Shown here: piece after piece, positions 25,163 to 33,982 of the stretch
Position numbering within the stretch: position 1 is the first letter of the stretch
Layout of the letters: every line of letters starts with the position of its first letter
Source of the DNA: an uncultured Blautia sp.
GTDB taxonomy: Bacteria > Bacillota > Clostridia > Lachnospirales > Lachnospiraceae
Direction: 5' to 3'
Assembly (NCBI GenBank): GCA_900539525.1
Contig: UQCM01000022.1
Location: 1 to 39,426, forward strand
DNA length: 39,426 nucleotides
Translations under genes and position numbers: made by a program
Notes under the pieces: model-generated
Database searches by the model: none
The model's input: the letters and a program-made list of their open reading frames with translations, nothing else
Told to the model about the DNA's origin: nothing

Positions 25163-27043
25163 ATGATATACGACTATTATTGTACCAATTGCGGACATAA
25201 ACTTGCAGGAAGAGAAATTGTGTTTGATCTGGCACAGATACTGGATATTCATTCCGGAAAGGGAGAAGATCTGTTTATCAAATTTGCTCCGGAAGATCTG
25301 ATGGAACTGGCAGAGCGAAATGGAGAATTTCTGGAAGAAGGAAAGAGAACACGACTGAAGCTTACGCTGTTTGATCTGCTCGGGTATATGGCACAGGATT
25401 TTAAAGATGCAGTCAATCAGGAAGCAATGCAGCAGCTGACCTATGAAGAATTTGAACAGGTAACAGCAATGGCCAATCTTCTGAAGAGCTGCGGTCTTCA
25501 GAATGCCGATGTTCAGGTAGAAAATGTAAGATCACTGGTAGATGACATTATTGCAAAGCTGGAGATAGAAGATAAGACAGATCCTGATTTGTCGGAAGAA
25601 GAGTGGTATCAGGATACATCCAATTATAATCTGTATTTCTGGGTAATGCCGATCTTCTTTGAGGGGACGAAGGAAATCTACTCCATTCAGTATTCCAGTG
25701 AGAGTAATCCGGCACAGCTGCTTCCATTCTCCTTTATGGGACTGGAGATTCGTGGTTATTGTCCCCAGTGCAGCAGGCCGGTATTAAAAGGCTCCGGGCG
25801 CTATGAGCATATTCTGGTGGGATTTCTTGGCGCGCAGAGCGCGGGAAAAACCTCTCTTTTTGTGAGCATGCTCAACGATCTCCGCCATTATTTTGTGGAT
25901 ATGGGAATTGATTTCCCGGAACTGTTATGCGATGGAAAATATGATAAGATCAAAAGAGCCATTGATTTTAATAAACATGGATGGGCGGTTGGAAAGACGG
26001 ATGCCAGGGCAACGATTGAAACCTATAATGCATCGCTTCTCGTAAAAAAAGCAAAGGATAAGAGAACGGTCATTTTATCTTTTATTGATATTGCAGGTGA
26101 GCTCTGCTATGACCAGAGGACAGAAAGCGTCAGTCTTGAAGCATTGCAGAAATTCCCGTTAATCACGGCATGTCATCTGTATATGCTGTGTACCTGTGTA
26201 TCACAGAGAGGTTATGGAGAAGCAGATGAAGACACGGCAGAGATCGATAATGTAGCTCTGATGAATATTATTACAGGTATTTATCAGAGACGTGAAAGCA
26301 ACGATGACAGACTTAACGTTCCGCCGATGGCCCTTGTTATTACAAAAGTAGATATGGCAGCACGTGATGATCAGATGACATCTGGTGATAACAGAAATAA
26401 TCCATTTTCACAGGAAAAGCTTCAGGAATTGAGATTCCACAGATACCAGAAAGGAGATGCCTTTCATCTGCGGGAGCAGATCGATCATCTGAAAGGAATC
26501 TATGATGCTGCTTCCAACAGAGATATATTAGAGGCATTGAAATGGTGCAAGACAACGTATGACAGCAAGAAGGATACCAATTATCTGACATTTATTCCGT
26601 GCTCCGCACTTGGAATGATGGGAAGAAAATATAACCCGGAAAAGGACGATTTTGATAGAGATGGTGATGTGTTCAGACCAATGAATCTGGATGTTGTCTG
26701 GACCTGGATCTTATGCAATATCGGCATGCGGCCTGTATTTGGTAACTATTGTCTTCCTTATATTCCATCTTATGGTGAGGGGATTTTAGTGGATAACAGA
26801 CAAAACGGAACATACCATGTGAGAACCGCATTCAATGAGAAGCAGGAAAAGGACAGAACAAAGGCAGTCTATAAGCTTTATATGAGTGCTTCTTCTTTAG
26901 ATCATGAATTATATATCCATCATGAGGGAGATGAGGAGCCGCCTCGCGGATGGAATCCGATCGCACAGCGTAAAATTGCTGCACATGAAAAAGAAAGAAT
27001 CCAGATCCTGAAAAGATATCTGGAAGAACACAGTAGTAGATAA
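25163..27043 (+). CDS. TRAFAC-like P-loop GTPase with a split zinc ribbon
   Basis: A 626-residue soluble GTPase. Walker A GAQSAGKT at 223-230, DIAG at 309-312 (G3/Walker B) and TKVD at 394-397 (G4) are all intact, so it should hydrolyse GTP. Two zinc knuckles, CTNC (8-11) and CPQC (200-203), are separated by 190 residues of helical sequence and probably form one split ribbon just before the P-loop. This fits the distinct GTPase that accompanies tubulin-like and vWA genes in the predicted membrane-remodelling system. It starts 16 nt after the previous gene behind AAGGTGGGG. Confidence 0.88.
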   Translation: MIYDYYCTNCGHKLAGREIVFDLAQILDIHSGKGEDLFIKFAPEDLMELAERNGEFLEEGKRTRLKLTLFDLLGYMAQDFKDAVNQEAMQQLTYEEFEQVTAMANLLKSCGLQNADVQVENVRSLVDDIIAKLEIEDKTDPDLSEEEWYQDTSNYNLYFWVMPIFFEGTKEIYSIQYSSESNPAQLLPFSFMGLEIRGYCPQCSRPVLKGSGRYEHILVGFLGAQSAGKTSLFVSMLNDLRHYFVDMGIDFPELLCDGKYDKIKRAIDFNKHGWAVGKTDARATIETYNASLLVKKAKDKRTVILSFIDIAGELCYDQRTESVSLEALQKFPLITACHLYMLCTCVSQRGYGEADEDTAEIDNVALMNIITGIYQRRESNDDRLNVPPMALVITKVDMAARDDQMTSGDNRNNPFSQEKLQELRFHRYQKGDAFHLREQIDHLKGIYDAASNRDILEALKWCKTTYDSKKDTNYLTFIPCSALGMMGRKYNPEKDDFDRDGDVFRPMNLDVVWTWILCNIGMRPVFGNYCLPYIPSYGEGILVDNRQNGTYHVRTAFNEKQEKDRTKAVYKLYMSASSLDHELYIHHEGDEEPPRGWNPIAQRKIAAHEKERIQILKRYLEEHSSR

Positions 27044-27055
27044 GAGAGGTGGACC

Positions 27056-29146
27056 ATGGAGAATCAGTATTGGGGCAGTATACATGTATTACCGGATCAG
27101 ACACAGACAGGTGAGATCGATGGAGACATGAGGGAATTCCTGTCAGGACTTCATTTTAAATCACCGAAGACGTTTTACGATCATGTTGGCAGATGGTACA
27201 ATGGACTTACCAGCTCATATTCCATGATGTTTATGAATGTGGGATATGTGGATAAATATACAAATCTTCCTAAAACAAAGGATTATCATGCCAGTATTTA
27301 CGGTGTTTCCGGCATTCATAATATTGCCAGACAGAGCCGGTATGTGCATTATTATATGAGCGATGAAGAGACACTTCTGGGAGCAGATTTTTTCCAGTAT
27401 GTGTTTGGAAGCTTCTATATTTCAGAGGAAGAGGCCAGAAATACTTCAGAAAAAGTAACGGCTCTGTTAGATAGAAAAAAAGCGATCAGGAAAAAGAACA
27501 ATTATTATACAGAGATCAATGAAGATGACAGGGAGCTTGTATGCAGGATCGTGGAACGCCTCTGGTCCTGTCAGTTGGACAATGTTGGCACCCGCCTTGT
27601 GCTCTGCTTTGAACAGAAAGAGATTCAGAGCAGATCGCTGGCACTTCTGAAACAGATGTATCTGCTGATCCCGCAGAGACTGCGCATGAATATGGGATTT
27701 TGTACAAATTCCAATATGGAAGATATTCGTTATCTGACAGAGACATGCGAGCTGCCGGTTCATGTATTTACCATGTCCGTAAATAACATGGATGAGACGA
27801 GAAAAGCATTTGAGGAAGCAGGACTCAAATATCCGGTCGTATGCTTTGATGTGAATAAACCGGAAAATGAGCCGTGCAATGTGGAGAGACTGGAGCTGAT
27901 CCGCAGCTTAAGTCAGAAATTGTCACCGTCATCGGATGCCAAAATTGCATATGCGGAAAAAGTCGTTCTGAAAGAAGAACGAGGTGCACAGGTCTCCTTT
28001 AAAAATCTTCAGAAAACCTTTGAGAAAATCAATGAAAAGAATTTCTGCTGGTGGGAGAGGGGGGATCTGGAGCAGATCGAAGATATTTATCAGCTTTATC
28101 ATGAACAGAATGAAATGATGAAGGTGGAAATCCTGCATGAGGAGTCTGTCAATACCTTTTATCGAAAGCTTCTTCCATGGAAAGCGTATGCAGATCAGAT
28201 TGCAGAAGCAGTAAGGGATGAACATTATCCAAACCGGAAAGAGATCCTGGAATTTTTCGCAACAGAGCTTCAGTTTGCTAAAGTGATCGAAGCGATGGAG
28301 AATCTCAAAGAGAAGATGCAGCTGGCGGCGGAGAAAGATGAAAGAGCAGCGGTCGCAGAGGTGCAGCAGTCCTGGAGCCAGGATGTGGCACAGAAAAAAC
28401 AGCAGTATGAAAAAATGCTGGAAGAAAAACAAAATGCATATTCCAGTCTGGACATAGAAAGAAAAAGAGAAGCACAGGAATATGAGAACCGCCTGAAAGA
28501 ACAGAAGAGAACATTTGAGCGTCAGCTGGATGCACAGGCACTGGAGAATCGCCGGGAACTGGAAAGTGAGAAGCAGAAAAACCGGGCGGAAATAGAGAAG
28601 TTAAAAGAAGTACATGCGGCAAATTTCGCGGCAAAGACGAGAGAGAGCGAGCAGGAGATCGGAAAGCTTAAGGATACGATCCGCAAAATGGAAGAAAGCG
28701 ACAGTGATCAGGCACGCAGAAAGCTTCAGGCGAAGCTTCTCGGTGAGAATAAGGAAAAGCATGCGGCGCAGAAGAAAGCAAAGACTTTTCTGATTACCAC
28801 AATTGCAGCCGCGGGTGTGGCAGCTGTTTTACTGGGAACTACCATCTTCTTTGGAGTGCAGAGTACAAAGAGCGGGGTACTCCTTGAGGACAAACAGCAG
28901 CTGGAGACGGAAAAGAAAGCTCTGGAATCAGAGAAAAAGGGGTGGCAGTCTGAGAAGAAAGATCTGGATGGCAAGCTTTTAACGTTAGAGGAAGAGAAAA
29001 ACAAATGGCAGTCCAAAGAGTCAGAAATGGAAAAAACGATCGAAACGTTAGAAAGTGAGCGCGATGCACTGCAAAGCGAAACCCCAATATCGTATAATGA
29101 AACGCAGGAAACAGAGATCCGGCAGGATATTGTTACCGGCGAATAA
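27056..29146 (+). CDS. Coiled-coil TM protein, possibly GTPase-associated protein 1-like
   Basis: A 696-residue protein starting 12 nt after the GTPase gene. The N-terminal ~300 residues (YGVSGIHNIARQSRYVHYY; LLIPQRLRMNMGFCTNSN) resemble in layout the GAP1 proteins found beside GTPases in predicted conflict systems; this is tentative. A long coiled coil covers about 400-560, followed by one TM helix (about 576-599, FLITTIAAAGVAAVLLGTTI). A second heptad-rich coiled coil (about 605-680) lies on the other side of the membrane. It could tether the cytosolic GTPase complex to the membrane and reach into the wall. Confidence 0.8.
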   Translation: MENQYWGSIHVLPDQTQTGEIDGDMREFLSGLHFKSPKTFYDHVGRWYNGLTSSYSMMFMNVGYVDKYTNLPKTKDYHASIYGVSGIHNIARQSRYVHYYMSDEETLLGADFFQYVFGSFYISEEEARNTSEKVTALLDRKKAIRKKNNYYTEINEDDRELVCRIVERLWSCQLDNVGTRLVLCFEQKEIQSRSLALLKQMYLLIPQRLRMNMGFCTNSNMEDIRYLTETCELPVHVFTMSVNNMDETRKAFEEAGLKYPVVCFDVNKPENEPCNVERLELIRSLSQKLSPSSDAKIAYAEKVVLKEERGAQVSFKNLQKTFEKINEKNFCWWERGDLEQIEDIYQLYHEQNEMMKVEILHEESVNTFYRKLLPWKAYADQIAEAVRDEHYPNRKEILEFFATELQFAKVIEAMENLKEKMQLAAEKDERAAVAEVQQSWSQDVAQKKQQYEKMLEEKQNAYSSLDIERKREAQEYENRLKEQKRTFERQLDAQALENRRELESEKQKNRAEIEKLKEVHAANFAAKTRESEQEIGKLKDTIRKMEESDSDQARRKLQAKLLGENKEKHAAQKKAKTFLITTIAAAGVAAVLLGTTIFFGVQSTKSGVLLEDKQQLETEKKALESEKKGWQSEKKDLDGKLLTLEEEKNKWQSKESEMEKTIETLESERDALQSETPISYNETQETEIRQDIVTGE

Positions 29147-29171
29147 GAACAAATAGAATCGTCAGGACAGG

Positions 29172-29208
29172 AAAATGCCTTCATTTTACAAAAATGTAAG
29201 GCATTTTT
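29172..29208 (+). terminator. Internal terminator or attenuator
   Basis: AAAATGCCTT (29172-29181) pairs with AAGGCATTTT (29198-29207). An inner ATTTT/AAAAT pairing and a T-run follow. It lies between the coiled-coil gene and the second tubulin-like gene and would reduce expression of the distal genes. Confidence 0.65.
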
Positions 29209-29243
29209 CAAAAGGAAAGAGATGCACAAGTGGAGGATGAACG

Positions 29244-31913
29244 TTGAAGGGACAAAAGAAAGCTGACTTATCCCTTGTAATTACGGGAAGTCAGGATATT
29301 TTTAAACAGCTGGATGCTTCCGGGAAGAAGCAAATGCCGCATGCATCATTTGAACGTCTGCGAATGCTTTATGATGCCGGGGAAGATCTGGCGGACAGTG
29401 TTATTTCTGTGCTGGAAAAGGAACAGCCGAAAACAGCAGAGATTCTTGTCATACAAAGACTCAGTGAAGTGAGTGATAAAGACCTGCTGATTGCACTGGT
29501 ACAGAAAATCAAATATGCCTGTGAAACAGAAAGAAATCGTTGTGTGCAGATGTATGGCTGTTTTCTGCTGCCGGAAAAAAAAGAGGGAGAGACAGATGCG
29601 GAAGCATATGCGAATACTTATGCTGCTCTTCAGAGGATCGAGTATCATATGATGCTGGAAGAAGCATTGTATCAGGATGTAATATTGATTACAGAAGAGA
29701 GTGTGGAGACCACGGCATGGCTGGCAGATGCTGTTTTGCATGCATGTGTGCAGGGGGGGCTTTTGCAGCTTCATCAGAATCTCTGTGGAGACTGGAGAAA
29801 GAAAAAAGAAGAATACCTGTCAGGTGAAGATATCTTAAGCGGAGGTCTGGTAAAAACTTCTGTTCTTCCGGAAGATTCGCACAGTTATTGCAGCCTGGGA
29901 TATTCCTGTGCAGATATTGAGAGCGAAGGGGAAGACAGCAGGCTGCTGCAGCAGATCAGATACCAGCTCTTTGCAAAGGGACCGGGTATTCGATGGATCG
30001 ATCCGGCAGTAGATGAGATCAATCATGCAATACTGGAAGAACAAAGGCTGTCATGGGCTGACTTTGACTGGGACAGGCACCTTCTGGCACCGTTACGTGA
30101 ATGCTCGGATGCCGGCACAAATGAAGTAGAACTGACGAGAGCGCAGATTAATGCGAGAAATACAAAAGCATATGTACAGGGATTTCAGATCGAGGAAAAG
30201 GTTCAGTCCGGTATTCAACTGCTGACGGAAAGGATACAGAGTATAGAGAAGGATATCCTGAGAAACATGAAGCCGGTACTGGAAACATACGGACCGGGAA
30301 TCATGCGGCCTCTCGAGGGCTTCCTTCATCCGTTTTTTAACAGGGGATTTGAGAAGCTGGAGGAGGTAACAAAGACAAAGGTAAAGAGGCCTGTCCGGCA
30401 GATCGTTGGTTCCTTATCGGAAGAAATGCTGAAGGAACGGATCAGAGAGTGGAAAGAACAGTTTCAGAACGCGGTAGAGTCTGAAATCCGTGCAAAAATC
30501 GCTCTGCATTTCGTATCATCAGAGGATGGGGGATGGGACAGCCTGATGGTAAAACCGCTGGAGAGGTTTACAGATTCCTGTCGGGCTATGATGGAGGAAC
30601 TGGATCCTGCAGCATCCGCTCATGACTCTTATGAACATAAGGAAGCGGAAGAAGGAGACGGATCGTTCAGGCATCACGGTATCGTCAATCTCGTGCACTG
30701 CGGATCGATAGCCGAATGGGTGGAGAAACAGACATCGGATCAGATCCCTCCGATACAGATAGACGTCCTGAAAAGAAATCTTATTCGGCATTTATTTACA
30801 CAGGAAAAAGAAACCACTGTTTTAAAAATCGCAGCAGACAGCATCCGTAAGAAATCATATACGTTGGCAGATTATATGAGTTCTTTTGCAGAGACACATG
30901 CAAAAGAAGAACTTCCGGGCATGATACGTCTTTTTGTAAGAGATTGTTTTACGCAGATGCTGGAAAAGAGCAGGCCGGTGCTTTCGGCAGATACGTCACA
31001 GCTTTATCGCAGGCTCTGGATCGTATTACCGGAAAAAATATCGGAGGGTCCCTGTGGTGAGATGCTGAAAGAAGAAATTGCAGGATTTCTGGAAGAAAGG
31101 GGAGAACATGAATATGTTCTGACAGGCTCCGGGAATGAGGGAATTGTCTGCTATCAGTCGGAAATGGTACTTCCGCTGTATGAACTGAGCGGAATATGGA
31201 AATGGGAGAAGTGTTTCAACCAGAGAATGGAGACAGAGACACTGGATTGGAAACACTATTTTCCTCTTGCACTGCGGCATTTGAACAGAAATCAGATCAA
31301 TAAAAAGTTTTATGAGGAGTTTTTCCTGCCCTGTGTGGATTATGCATTAAAGGAAAAAATTATTGAAAGAAAGATCACACCGGGGGAAGAAGATCAGTAT
31401 CTTTATGTCATGCATCTGATACCGGACAGCTGGACAGATCTGGATGTAAGTGCTTATAACGTGGGAGATAAAGAAGGCAGAGCACAGAAGGGAGAAGCAT
31501 TGTTTCAGTATCTGCATGAGCGCAATGCTTTTGCAGATGATTGCCGGCAGCAGGAAATCATCCTTCCGGGTTCGGGCATTTTCTCGAGACCCTATGATTT
31601 TTCACAGGTGATCGATGGATTAGATATAGAAAGCATCAGTATCAGTTACATGAAACGAATCCTTCAGAAGAATCTTCCTTTGTTTGTTTTGCTGCGAAGA
31701 ACGGTGAAAAGATACAGGGGGATACAGAAAGAAGTCGATGATCTGAGAATCAAAATGGCGGAACCGGAAGTATCCCGAAGGATGGATCCGGGGCAGGAAA
31801 AGGAAACCGTGAAGCCGCCGGTGAAAAAAATGAGATTTTGTAAATTCTGTGGAAATCCATTAAAAAAAGGAACAGAAAAATTCTGTCCTGCATGTGGAAA
31901 ACAGCTGAGATAA
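29244..31913 (+). CDS. Second tubulin-like protein, GTP signature lost
   Basis: An 889-residue paralog of the 18721-22920 product. Shared blocks include GGLVKTSVLPEDSHSYCSLGY, KEKIIERKIT, LIPDSWTDLDVSAY, KGEALFQYL and SISYMKRILQKN (paralog: GGLLKKDVFPEDSHRYAGIGY and so on, outline only). The nucleotide loops are gone: the site aligned with SGGNGSGT reads SEVSDKDL, and the N-terminal glycine loop is absent. It should not bind GTP in the tubulin manner. It ends in one zinc ribbon (CKFCGNPL, FCPACGKQL). Translation starts at a TTG, the only start fitting the GGAGG seven bases upstream. It is perhaps a capping or regulatory subunit. Confidence 0.85.
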   Translation: MKGQKKADLSLVITGSQDIFKQLDASGKKQMPHASFERLRMLYDAGEDLADSVISVLEKEQPKTAEILVIQRLSEVSDKDLLIALVQKIKYACETERNRCVQMYGCFLLPEKKEGETDAEAYANTYAALQRIEYHMMLEEALYQDVILITEESVETTAWLADAVLHACVQGGLLQLHQNLCGDWRKKKEEYLSGEDILSGGLVKTSVLPEDSHSYCSLGYSCADIESEGEDSRLLQQIRYQLFAKGPGIRWIDPAVDEINHAILEEQRLSWADFDWDRHLLAPLRECSDAGTNEVELTRAQINARNTKAYVQGFQIEEKVQSGIQLLTERIQSIEKDILRNMKPVLETYGPGIMRPLEGFLHPFFNRGFEKLEEVTKTKVKRPVRQIVGSLSEEMLKERIREWKEQFQNAVESEIRAKIALHFVSSEDGGWDSLMVKPLERFTDSCRAMMEELDPAASAHDSYEHKEAEEGDGSFRHHGIVNLVHCGSIAEWVEKQTSDQIPPIQIDVLKRNLIRHLFTQEKETTVLKIAADSIRKKSYTLADYMSSFAETHAKEELPGMIRLFVRDCFTQMLEKSRPVLSADTSQLYRRLWIVLPEKISEGPCGEMLKEEIAGFLEERGEHEYVLTGSGNEGIVCYQSEMVLPLYELSGIWKWEKCFNQRMETETLDWKHYFPLALRHLNRNQINKKFYEEFFLPCVDYALKEKIIERKITPGEEDQYLYVMHLIPDSWTDLDVSAYNVGDKEGRAQKGEALFQYLHERNAFADDCRQQEIILPGSGIFSRPYDFSQVIDGLDIESISISYMKRILQKNLPLFVLLRRTVKRYRGIQKEVDDLRIKMAEPEVSRRMDPGQEKETVKPPVKKMRFCKFCGNPLKKGTEKFCPACGKQLR

Positions 31914-31948
31914 AGAAAAAGACAGTAATTTGAAACGGGGAAAATGTT

Positions 31949-33028
31949 ATGAAGAGTACGTTTAGTGATAACCTGCAGACAGAGAAAAAACGCTGCAATG
32001 TCTGTGGGGAATGGCTGGATGCAGATGCAAGATTCTGTGAATTTTGCGGGGCACAGCTGGAAGAGAAGAAAGAAGAACAGCCAAAAGAGCAGCCAAAAGA
32101 ACGGCCAGTAGAGCAACCGAAAGAACAGCCGAAAGAGCGGCCAAAAGAACGGCCAAAAGAACGGACAGAGGATAAACCAAAGGAAAAATCAAGAGCATAC
32201 TATTATCTTGCTATCGGGTGCGGAGTTCTTGTGATCCTGTTATTTATGAAGACGGTTCTTTTTGGAAAGAAACAGCCAGAAAGAGATTATGCAGCAGAAA
32301 CTCAGACATTTATTGAGAGAGAAACAGAGACAGAAGAGGAGTATATCATCAGTCAGTGGGTGACTGAGAAAGAAGTGCGAAAGGAAGAGGAGCCTGAGGC
32401 AGATATTGATGCAGTGCATAACAGAAACTGCAGGATCTCCGGATTACTCTTTTATACGGACAGTATGGATGCACCGGTGCTTGTTTTAGATGATCTGGTA
32501 TCGTTGTATGTTAACAGCACGGATGGAGAGCAGGTTTATTATGGAGCTGTTTCTCAGATTTGTTTTGGAACATGTGCGATTGGAAAGAAAAAGCTGAAGA
32601 AATATAACAATGTGAAGGTGGATGTGACGGGATCTCTGTGGGCAGAGGATGATGTGGTGTATGTGGATGTACAGGAACTTTCAGGTGAACTGCCGGAGAC
32701 AGAGAAAGAAACAGAGACAGAGTATGGAAAGGATAGAGATTATATTCTTCCGGAAAGTGACAGTAAATATCTGACAGAAGCGGATATTGCCGGACTGACT
32801 CTGAAGGAGATCAATTATGCCAAGAATGAAATTTATGCGCGACATGGCAGAAAGTTTGATTCAGCGGAACTGAGGAGATATTTTAAGAGTAAGGAATGGT
32901 ACGATCCGAGAATTGACCCGGATGATTTCTCAGTAAAGGTATTTAACAGTTATGAGAAAAAGAATACGGAGTTTCTTGCAGCAAAAGAGGAATCTATGCA
33001 GAGAGGCGGATATAAACTGGATCAGTAG
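31949..33028 (+). CDS. Zinc-ribbon / TM / YARHG-domain membrane protein
   Basis: A 359-residue paralog of the lectin-like protein at 14026. It has an N-terminal zinc ribbon (CNVCGEWLDADARFCEFCG, about 16-34) and a Pro-Lys-Glu-Gln/Arg stalk (four-residue period, about 43-80). A TM helix is at about 84-106. The shared extracytoplasmic module (about 150-250; DIDAVHNRNC, GLLFYTD, VSLYVNS, WAEDDVVYVDVQELSG) follows. The C-terminus carries a YARHG domain (KNEIYARHGRKFDS, about 290-340), a module of unknown function common in secreted Firmicute proteins. Start is the ATG behind AACGGGG. It directly precedes the amidase gene by 12 nt. Confidence 0.85.
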   Translation: MKSTFSDNLQTEKKRCNVCGEWLDADARFCEFCGAQLEEKKEEQPKEQPKERPVEQPKEQPKERPKERPKERTEDKPKEKSRAYYYLAIGCGVLVILLFMKTVLFGKKQPERDYAAETQTFIERETETEEEYIISQWVTEKEVRKEEEPEADIDAVHNRNCRISGLLFYTDSMDAPVLVLDDLVSLYVNSTDGEQVYYGAVSQICFGTCAIGKKKLKKYNNVKVDVTGSLWAEDDVVYVDVQELSGELPETEKETETEYGKDRDYILPESDSKYLTEADIAGLTLKEINYAKNEIYARHGRKFDSAELRRYFKSKEWYDPRIDPDDFSVKVFNSYEKKNTEFLAAKEESMQRGGYKLDQ

Positions 33029-33040
33029 AAGGGAGTATTT

Positions 33041-33982
33041 ATGAGGGATAAGATCAAATGGATATTACTGGTTCTGAGTACTCTGTGTGTATGTCTTACG
33101 GCAGTATGCTGTGTGGTAAGCTTCTGGAAAGTGAAAGAGGCGGATGTCAGGATAAAGACACTGGAATCACAAATCAGTGAATTGGAGCATGCGCAGCTTG
33201 AGAAGGAAGAACCGGAGATGGTGTTAGAGACCGGGAGCGAGAGTGAGCTGCAAACAGAAATGGAAACGGAGTTACCGGAAACACAGGAACTCCCGGAAAC
33301 GGAATCCGGGATCGTATCAGAGCCGGAAACGGAGAGCCCTGTCAATGGTCACACAGTGGCAATTGATCCCGGACATCAGGGTTCCTGGGTCAATATGAGC
33401 GAGCAGGAGCCCTTAGGACCGGGCTCCAGTGAAATGAAAGCAAAAGCCAGTACAGGCACTTCCGGATGGTATACCGGAATACCGGAATATCAGCTGAATC
33501 TGGATATTTCTCTGGCTTTGCAGGAGGAACTGCAGAGAAGAGGCTATACCGTTGTTATGACGCGTACCGACAATGATACTGCGATCAGCAACTCAGAGCG
33601 TGCCATCAAAGCCTTCCAGGAAGGAGGAGAGGTCTACGTTCGTATTCATGCCAACGGAAGTGAAGATACCAGCGTAAAAGGAGCGCTGGCCATGGCACCT
33701 TCCGGCGAGAATCCCTATGTAGGCGATCTTGCAGGGGAAAGCTACCGTCTGGCGGAAAATATTCTGAATGCATATTGTGAAGAGACAGGCTTTGGTAATC
33801 TGGGAGTTCAATACTATGACAATATGACAGGGATCAACTGGAGCAAACTTCCGGTGATGATTCTGGAAATGGGATTTATGACAAATGAAGCAGACGATAC
33901 GGCGATGGCGGATGAAGAGATGCGGATCAGGATGGTAAAAGGGATCGCCAACGGGATCGACCGGTATTTTGGGAGAGAATGA
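33041..33982 (+). CDS. N-acetylmuramoyl-L-alanine amidase (Amidase_3)
   Basis: A 313-residue membrane-anchored peptidoglycan amidase that cuts the bond between N-acetylmuramate and the stem peptide. An N-terminal TM anchor (about 7-28) and a Glu/Thr-rich linker precede the catalytic domain at about 104-313. Zinc ligands and catalytic residues match the family: His112 (IDPGHQ), Glu149 (IPEYQ), His203 (RIHANG) and Glu276 (ILEMGFMTN). The stop overlaps the next gene's start (ATGA), so the two are translationally coupled. It is the first of three wall enzymes at the end of the locus. Confidence 0.93.
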   Translation: MRDKIKWILLVLSTLCVCLTAVCCVVSFWKVKEADVRIKTLESQISELEHAQLEKEEPEMVLETGSESELQTEMETELPETQELPETESGIVSEPETESPVNGHTVAIDPGHQGSWVNMSEQEPLGPGSSEMKAKASTGTSGWYTGIPEYQLNLDISLALQEELQRRGYTVVMTRTDNDTAISNSERAIKAFQEGGEVYVRIHANGSEDTSVKGALAMAPSGENPYVGDLAGESYRLAENILNAYCEETGFGNLGVQYYDNMTGINWSKLPVMILEMGFMTNEADDTAMADEEMRIRMVKGIANGIDRYFGRE

